From: Zoroaster sp. YZ-2022
Taxonomy: Eukaryota > Echinodermata > Asteroidea > Forcipulatida > Zoroasteridae
Direction: 5' to 3'
Assembly (NCBI GenBank): GCA_029582265.1
Contig: CM055822.1
Location: 39,758,567 to 39,822,566 of the forward strand
Length of the DNA stretch: 64,000 bases
Positions 57,832 to 64,000 of the stretch are shown piece by piece; position 1 is the stretch's first letter, and every line of letters starts with the position of its first letter. The notes under the pieces are model-generated. The model ran no database searches. It worked only from the letters and a program-made list of their open reading frames with translations, and was not told where the DNA came from. Made by a program: the position numbers and the translations under genes.

Positions 57832-60800
57832 TTAAAAAATACACCTGCCCTAAAAGAGCAAAAAAGGAAGCTTGATAGAATGATAGAATAATTTTGAATT
57901 TTTGGAATGGTTTTCTTCAAAAAAACAAAATTCAGGGTATCGTGTAATTAGCTGAGAAATGTCCAAAAAACAACAGCCAAGGTCAAAGGTCATGTATACG
58001 CATTTTCAGTAGTCTACACGACCGTGAAACCTGTATGGCAACGTTAAGATTGTAGTCAGATCATACCTCTGCATTGCACACCGTTGTGATTAGTTACAAG
58101 AGGAACAAGGTTCCAGTCTGTACATTTTGTATCCGTTGCTAAACACACGAACGATCACAGAACTCCGATCTATTCAAACCAGGTGCACGTTGAGTCCAAG
58201 ATGATCTAAAAAGTAATGACAATGCCTAGTAGAAGCCGAATAGACTTTGGATCAACCATGGAGAAAAGGCACAGACTGAACAAACCGGTGCTAGCAACGG
58301 CATTTATCTGGACATACTGGATTATGGGTGAGCATCTCAATCATGAGTCAATATTATCACATAGTTGCCTGTACCATGGCATTGGTACAGTACAAAAAGA
58401 TTTTGTAATCTTAGTCTAGGAGGTACATGATGAACACAATTATGACAAAAGTGCCAATGGCGTTAATTATGTGAAATTGCCCTAATACCATTTACTCATT
58501 TGCAATCATATATGTTGACAGGAAAATGTTGAAAGGGAACCTTCAATTGAAGTTTAGATTTAGATTATTATCAAACATGAATATTTCGGGTCTCGGGACT
58601 GGACAGGCCTTATGGGACCAAATTAATTTTGTCCGAAGTGCTTTTATCTTAGAGAGAGAGAAAAAAATAACAATTATGTAAAAAATACAAGATAAAATAG
58701 ATATAACTTTAGAAACACGACGGGGAGCCCTTATTTTGCTGAAATTCGTCACAGGTCTTATACTTATTTTTCGTGAGATCTAATGTTAACGTGTTAATGT
58801 GCTATAGGGGTTGAAATTTAATGTTCATTATCAAACATTGAAATACGAAACGTTTAATTTTACGAAATGGTGCCATGTTTATTACAAAAAATTAAGGTTT
58901 AGTATAATTTGTTATTATTTGTTGTTTCATGTATAGCAGTACTTGCAGTATTTCATAGTCCTAGAGAAGGGGTCTGTCCATGATAACCACCTTTCCGTTC
59001 TCTATATCAGTTAAACATTATCGTTTCACCTTATTTCCCAGTGATTGTTGATAATGTTGAATTTGTTATAAAATCTAAGCCCTTACTCCCCTTTTCAATC
59101 ATAAATCTTTTTCCAGAAAGAGGACAGAAACATCTTGGTACTTCAGCTATGCAGAATTGATGCTGGGTGTGATTCTTCGACATAGTGAATCACCAGTGTT
59201 CGGAAGTCAACAGAATTGGTAAGACGGAATCAAGCATAGTCTGTAAGCTTGCTCTCCTCCCCAGTTCTTGGATTCTATAGTGCTGCAATGTCGATAAATT
59301 AAAGAATTTTAGAAACAAATGTGTCGGTTCACCACCAGTGGCAGTATGCATATCACCAAGAACTTGGGGGGCATTGTATTCCAAACATCGATTCCAATGA
59401 CAGCCCTGAATGTCAATTATTCTGAGACTGTCGTCAAATCGTACATACAGAGCGTACATTTATTATGCAGATTGATTTCTGTTTTTCTTGTCAACAAAGG
59501 ATCATGGTTGGGTTCTATTTATACTGAAGTCATTTCATTTGTTACATGTGTAAGGCCATGTACACTCATTATTAGGTTGTTTACAATAGGCAGGGACAGC
59601 AAAAGTGGTTTTAATTGATTGTGGGGGAGTAAAGAGGAACCACAAAAGTCAGTCATAAAAACCAAATGGACAGTTAAAAATAAATATGTATTTCATTGTT
59701 TTATTAGCAATATACAAGTTAATCTTGATTATTTCAATGCCCAAACATTTATGTACAAAAATGGGTACATCTGATCTTTAGCTTATAATTCTATAGATTG
59801 GAAGCTTAGCTTCTGAACTGCAAATATGTGTACAAACTTGAAAAATGGAAAGGAACAATGTAGAATTTGTTTTAAAATGTTATAAATGTTGTTTAATTTG
59901 CAGTATAAGTGAAAACAAAAAGGTAGTTTAGCAAAATGTCACAATAAGGAGATGCTTGATTATAGCATTACTATCATTGTCAATTTACTCATATTTTGTT
60001 CATTATAAACTTGAGTTGAAAGTGAAGTATATTATAAATAAAGATCACTCAGTATATAAAACATGCAGTCCATCAATTAAATTTATTTTTTTGTAATAAG
60101 ACTTAACAACAAGATAAAATACCAATGCCTTGGTTTTATCTAAATCTCCAGAATTTAAAAGGTTTTCCATAAACAAAATGAAAAGGACAAGCAATTATCA
60201 TAGATTTAATCAAGTGGATGTAATTACATTTCATTTTACTTGAATTGTGAATTGACCAATTACACCCTTGTGAAAGCCTTACTTTTGGGAATTATTTATT
60301 TTTGACAATCCTTCAAGCTGAGGGCAGGGGAAGAGGGAAAGCATGAATGCAAAACTTTCTTGCAATGTTATCGTATGAAGTAGTTATATGGAAGAAGCTT
60401 GTTTTTCTATTTAGAAAGGTTAATTAGTTGTTATACCAGTACAAGTTTTGAAAAACTGCAAGAGCATTAGCTATTTGAGTAGACTCTGTGGCACGCGTTT
60501 ATGGATGACATGGACAGTCACGATAGCAAACTTTCATGTTCTACGAAGGAAAATTACTTACAACCTGGAAATGGAAATATCAGGAGTGTAAAGCAATTCT
60601 GTCTCACAGGCAACTTTTCCTTGCAAAGTTGGAAATACATAAAGAAAGGGGAAATGGTTATATGCTCCTCCGTGATTCAGTGTCTCTAGTAAAACCCAGC
60701 ACCCCTCCCTGAAAATCAATTTAACCTCCAACTTCTGTCCTTTGATGCGTTTAAGATCAGCACTACCATAAATCAACTTTGTGACTTTATGCCCATAATA

Positions 60801-61357
60801 ACGCTGGAATAAGTTGATCTGGCTACCTACAACCCTGGTAAACTATTTTCATGAGCAGCTAGCATGTTGATTTATCATATGGCATGGTTTTGAAAAGATG
60901 TGTTGGGCTAGTGTCAATATCATTATGCATATAATGAGGTTTGTGAAATAGCACCATGTAACTACTTGACAGTTTAATAGTACATTGGCTCTTACAAGAA
61001 CTGGTGGTGAGATAACTTGAAGTTTCCATCGGTATACTCTGATCATCTTCATCCCCCTGAAGACAATTGAGTACACTGATTGAAACAGTAATGTCACTGC
61101 CAGTTCTTGTCAGAACCAATGCTATTTACTATTGAAAGATAATTACTCTTACTCCTACTGTTCTCAACCATGTAAAGCTTCAAATCTCAACATTTTCAAG
61201 GTAGTACATAATACCAATAGAGTAATTTGTTTGGGTGTGGGGAGGGGGTTGAGGGCTGTCAGTTGCCTCCTAGAAACATTTTCATGTTATACCTGCAATT
61301 TTTGGCAATTTTTGAGGGTCTTGAAAGTAATACGACATATCCTCTATACTCTAAAAC

Positions 61358-62275
61358 TTTGATTGATGGCACCTGTACAAAACCTGAAGTTGATATAGTA
61401 GGCAATCTTCTTGGAGAAAACCTATTCTGTGGAATGTTCATAATTAGTGAGACACAGCCTGCCCACTGACCCCTCATTCACATACGAAAAGATAGCGATG
61501 AACTATATTCGTCTCGTCTCCATCTCCTTCATCTCATCTATGGACCAAACATGAACAAGGCACCACAACAGAAGATATATTAACTGATTACTCTAGTAGT
61601 TGGTGAAATGAACTGAAATCACAAATCACACATGTTTCAAATTGTAACTACTGTTGTTCTTTCCTTTAAGAGGACAATACCGATCAATGGCATGGAATCG
61701 GAGTGTTAGTTTGAATATCGTACCTGTGCCGTGCTCGTGCTCGTGCTCGTGCTCAAAGCTCGTGCTCGTACTTTAAGGAATAATGGTACTCTGGATGCTA
61801 TTTCTAGAAACTTTTGATTGGATGGCACCCGTAACAAACCTGAAGTTGATATAGTAGGTAATCTTCTTGAGAAAACTCTTATTCTGTGGAATGTCTGCTA
61901 ATTAGTGGGATGTTGTAGGCTTCCGTTTACTGACCCCCATTCACATACGTAGGTGACATGATGAACTGAGCATTCGTCTCTGTCTCCATCTCCCTTCATC
62001 TCATCTATGGACCAAACATGAACAAACATAATCTTACAACAGAAATATTACATTGAACTGATTACTCTAGCAGTTGAGAAATGAAACTGAACACAAATCA
62101 CACACACTTCAAATTGTAACCAATGTTGTTCTTTCCCTTTAAGAGGACAACGGTCACGATCAACACGGCATGGAATCGGAGTGCTAGTTTTAGATTATCG
62201 TACTCGTGCTCGTGCTCATGCTCGTGCTCATTAACAATGCTCGTGCTCATGCTTTAAAGGGAATAGTAATTTGCC
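61358..62275. repeat. Tandem duplication of about 450 bp inside the right-arm element
   Basis: 61358-61790 and 61808-62275 both contain cctgaagttgatatagtagg, catctcatctatggaccaaa, tgttgttctttcc and atggcatggaatcggagtg. The first half corresponds to the single copy at 26820-27050 in the left arm. Confidence 0.8.
61726..62256. repeat. (GTGCTC)n hexanucleotide tracts
   Basis: Two tracts, 61726-61772 and 62200-62256, one at the end of each duplicated half. Absent from the left-arm element. Confidence 0.85.
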
Positions 62276-62999
62276 GATGCTATTTCCTCCAGTCTATGTT
62301 TGAATTTTCACCAGGGGACCCTTTTGACCATATCTTCATCATAAAATACCCGGGCATCGGTGGTAGGAAATACAACTAATTCACTGGAAGTGTTCTGCTT
62401 TCTAAACTATATCTCATATTCATAATTATCATGTCTATATTGTAAACATCATCACAATATCATTGGGCCTTGGCTACAGGAACTATCACAAATAAAGTGA
62501 TGGCTAACAGAAATTCATCATAAGAGTTCAGCATAGCGCTACAGCCACACAAAAAGCCCTACGAGTATTATATTATCAAACAATATTTATCTTTTATTAC
62601 TCTTACCTGTGCAACAATAATCCTACAAATGCGACATTATTCATAGTATCATCATGGTCACCATCACGTTCAACAATCAAATCCCTGGGTGTTTGCCATC
62701 ATTTGAGGTTAGCTGGCCCGTCAATGGTCGCCAGGCATGCGTCGTTTTGCAGTAGACGGTGAGCCTTTCTCGGTCGAAATTCTAGCGTTGATTTTGACGG
62801 ATGGCCTTCCAAACTGAACAGTTTTTGGCACTTTTTATTGGCGTTCATATGATGAAGGGGCAGTGACGATGTTCCAAATAAATACGTTATTGTTGTTTCC
62901 AAAACTAAACTCGCTGGCAGTATCATAATTAAAAATACCCAACACGAAAAGCACCAAAGTGGTCGAGACCCTGCTTTACGCTTCCAGGCAAAAAGTGTT

Positions 63000-63125
63000 C
63001 ATATAATTATTTATGGCCTAACCAGCAGGCTCACGGCTCGGGCGCTTTGCCGCGCTGGTGCCCATGGCTGTACTGGTACAGTCTTGGTTCGGTTCCCGGT
63101 GTCTCGGGAAAGTGCCAAGACTTTC
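63000..63125 (+). repeat. Possible tRNA-derived SINE head
   Basis: A GC-rich island in AT-rich surroundings with cttggttcggttcccggtg, a B-box-like T-arm with four of five stem pairs, preceded by ggctcgggcgctttgccgcg. No clear A box or tail. It lies in the right-arm-specific 1.2 kb. Confidence 0.25.
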
Positions 63126-63500
63126 GTCTTTTTTTGTCGATTTTGACAATTTTCACCCATTGTTTCAAAATCATTTCACTTTTGTCATGTATCCATGAAC
63201 TATAAAAATAATTATTCTTGAATTTGGTTCCAGTAATAAAACCTCTTTTAAACGTCTGAAAGTGCGACTAGTAACTTTTGTCTTCGTGAGTTTCTGGACA
63301 AATGTTGGTTCACGAAAGTCACATGACATTGGTTTTTTGTTACAATAACAGAAAAAACGACGCATTTTTCAGGGGTACTTGTGTGGACAATTATATACTA
63401 CTTTTGAAAGATCTTTCCAACCATGTGTATGTAAAACAATGGAAATGTTGAGGGGCGTTTTTTATCGCCCAATTTCAGCGACAAAGGCGGGTGTGTATCT

Positions 63501-64000
63501 TTAAGTTCTAAGTACATGCCATGTTCATGTGAAGTTTGCAAGTATGTGTTTTTTGGACAAACGCGGGGAGAAGGAGAAGAAGAAGTAAAACTAGAGATTG
63601 AGTTTGTCTTGACACAAACTCTAGGTGTTCGGAGATGTAAAGGTCAAATTAGGTCATCTTTTGTAAATATCTTTTGACAATTAACGATCTGTACAATGAT
63701 ATAAAATTGTGAATTTACCTCTTGTGGTTGTTGAAATATGAATTTTTAAATATTAAACTTTGACTTCGGTTTGGACAGGAAGTAAGGTCAAATTAGTCAT
63801 CTTTTGTAAATATCTTTGACAATTAACGGTCTGTACAATGGTACAAAATTGTGAATTTACCTGTTTTGGTTGTTGAGATATGATTTTTAAAATATTAAAC
63901 TGACTTCCGGTTTGGACAGGAATTAAGGTCAAATTAGGGTCACCTTTGTAAATATTTTTCGACAATTAAGAATCTATACAATGGTGCAAAAATGTCAATT
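63501..64000. repeat. 150 bp tandem array, inverted, beyond the TTAA element
   Basis: Units marked by gacttcggtttggacaggaa (63763) and gacttccggtttggacagga (63901) with ttgttgagatatga and taaatattaaac segments. This is the same family as 40090-40660. It lies directly outside the element end, where the left arm has LINE sequence instead. Confidence 0.8.

Larger units (their letters stand above)
57836..63500. mobile_element. TTAA-flanked element, second copy (inverted, 5.7 kb)
   Basis: Outer end ggcgggtgtgtatct followed by TTAA at 63501-63504; inner end aaatacacctgccc after TTAA at 57832-57835. Content matches 26750-30459 and 25234-25425 in reverse. About 1.2 kb in the middle (62110-63310) has no match in the left copy, and a tandem duplication (61358-62275) is unique to this copy. 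Confidence 0.75.

Noticed and set aside
62699..62926. 75-codon minus frame
   Set aside because: No domain features and located in a segment with no comparison copy.

Overview
The window is animal nuclear DNA, most likely from a marine invertebrate. It is AT-rich and gene-poor. It has spliced scavenger-receptor cysteine-rich (SRCR) exons with clear GT/AG boundaries, decayed non-LTR retrotransposons of the L1/Tx1 type, Penelope-like GIY-YIG sequences, tRNA-derived repeats and complex tandem repeats. SRCR-rich genomes with this repeat mix are typical of echinoderms, hemichordates and cephalochordates, but the species cannot be fixed from sequence alone. Two runs of exactly 500 N (18636-19135, 41001-41500) are scaffold gaps.

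Layout. 1-1065: two minus-strand SRCR exons of one gene that continues off the left edge. 1326-3210: 3' half of a plus-strand LINE. 3211-4880: no recognisable gene. 4880-18305 is block 1: Penelope-like C-terminus, a LINE endonuclease relic, an L1-type ORF1p relic, a minus-strand LINE with ORF1 and ORF2, then about 7.6 kb of non-coding repeats (an inverted-repeat element, tRNA-like units, a 130-155 bp tandem array, an uncharacterised block and a hairpin tandem array). 19136-20455: a CR1-like LINE 3' end and an RT relic. 20448-39645 is block 2, a direct copy of block 1. Its LINE is split by a 5.2 kb TTAA-flanked insertion (25234-30459); block 1 keeps the empty site. 40090-41000: a 150 bp tandem array.

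After the second gap the sequence runs backwards. 41501-63500 is an inverted, more diverged copy of about 25.2-41.0 kb, so the window holds a very large imperfect inverted repeat centred on the gap. The right arm carries an extra 6.4 kb (about 42.64-49.0 kb) flanked by direct repeats. Its homology to the left arm stops exactly at the TTAA end of the 5.2 kb element.

No complete protein-coding gene is visible. The SRCR exons are the only convincing host coding sequence. A candidate two-exon fragment inside the TTAA element (28908-29244, minus) has phase-compatible splice sites but no recognised family. The strongest second-look items are: the inverted duplication whose edge coincides with a transposon end; the filled and empty sites of that element; the hairpin tandem array with apparent paired changes; ETS-like sites embedded in the 150 bp array; and two LINE relics sharing a deletion of the RT catalytic motif. 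Several duplications abut scaffold gaps, so unmerged haplotypes or misassembly are serious alternatives to real segmental duplication.
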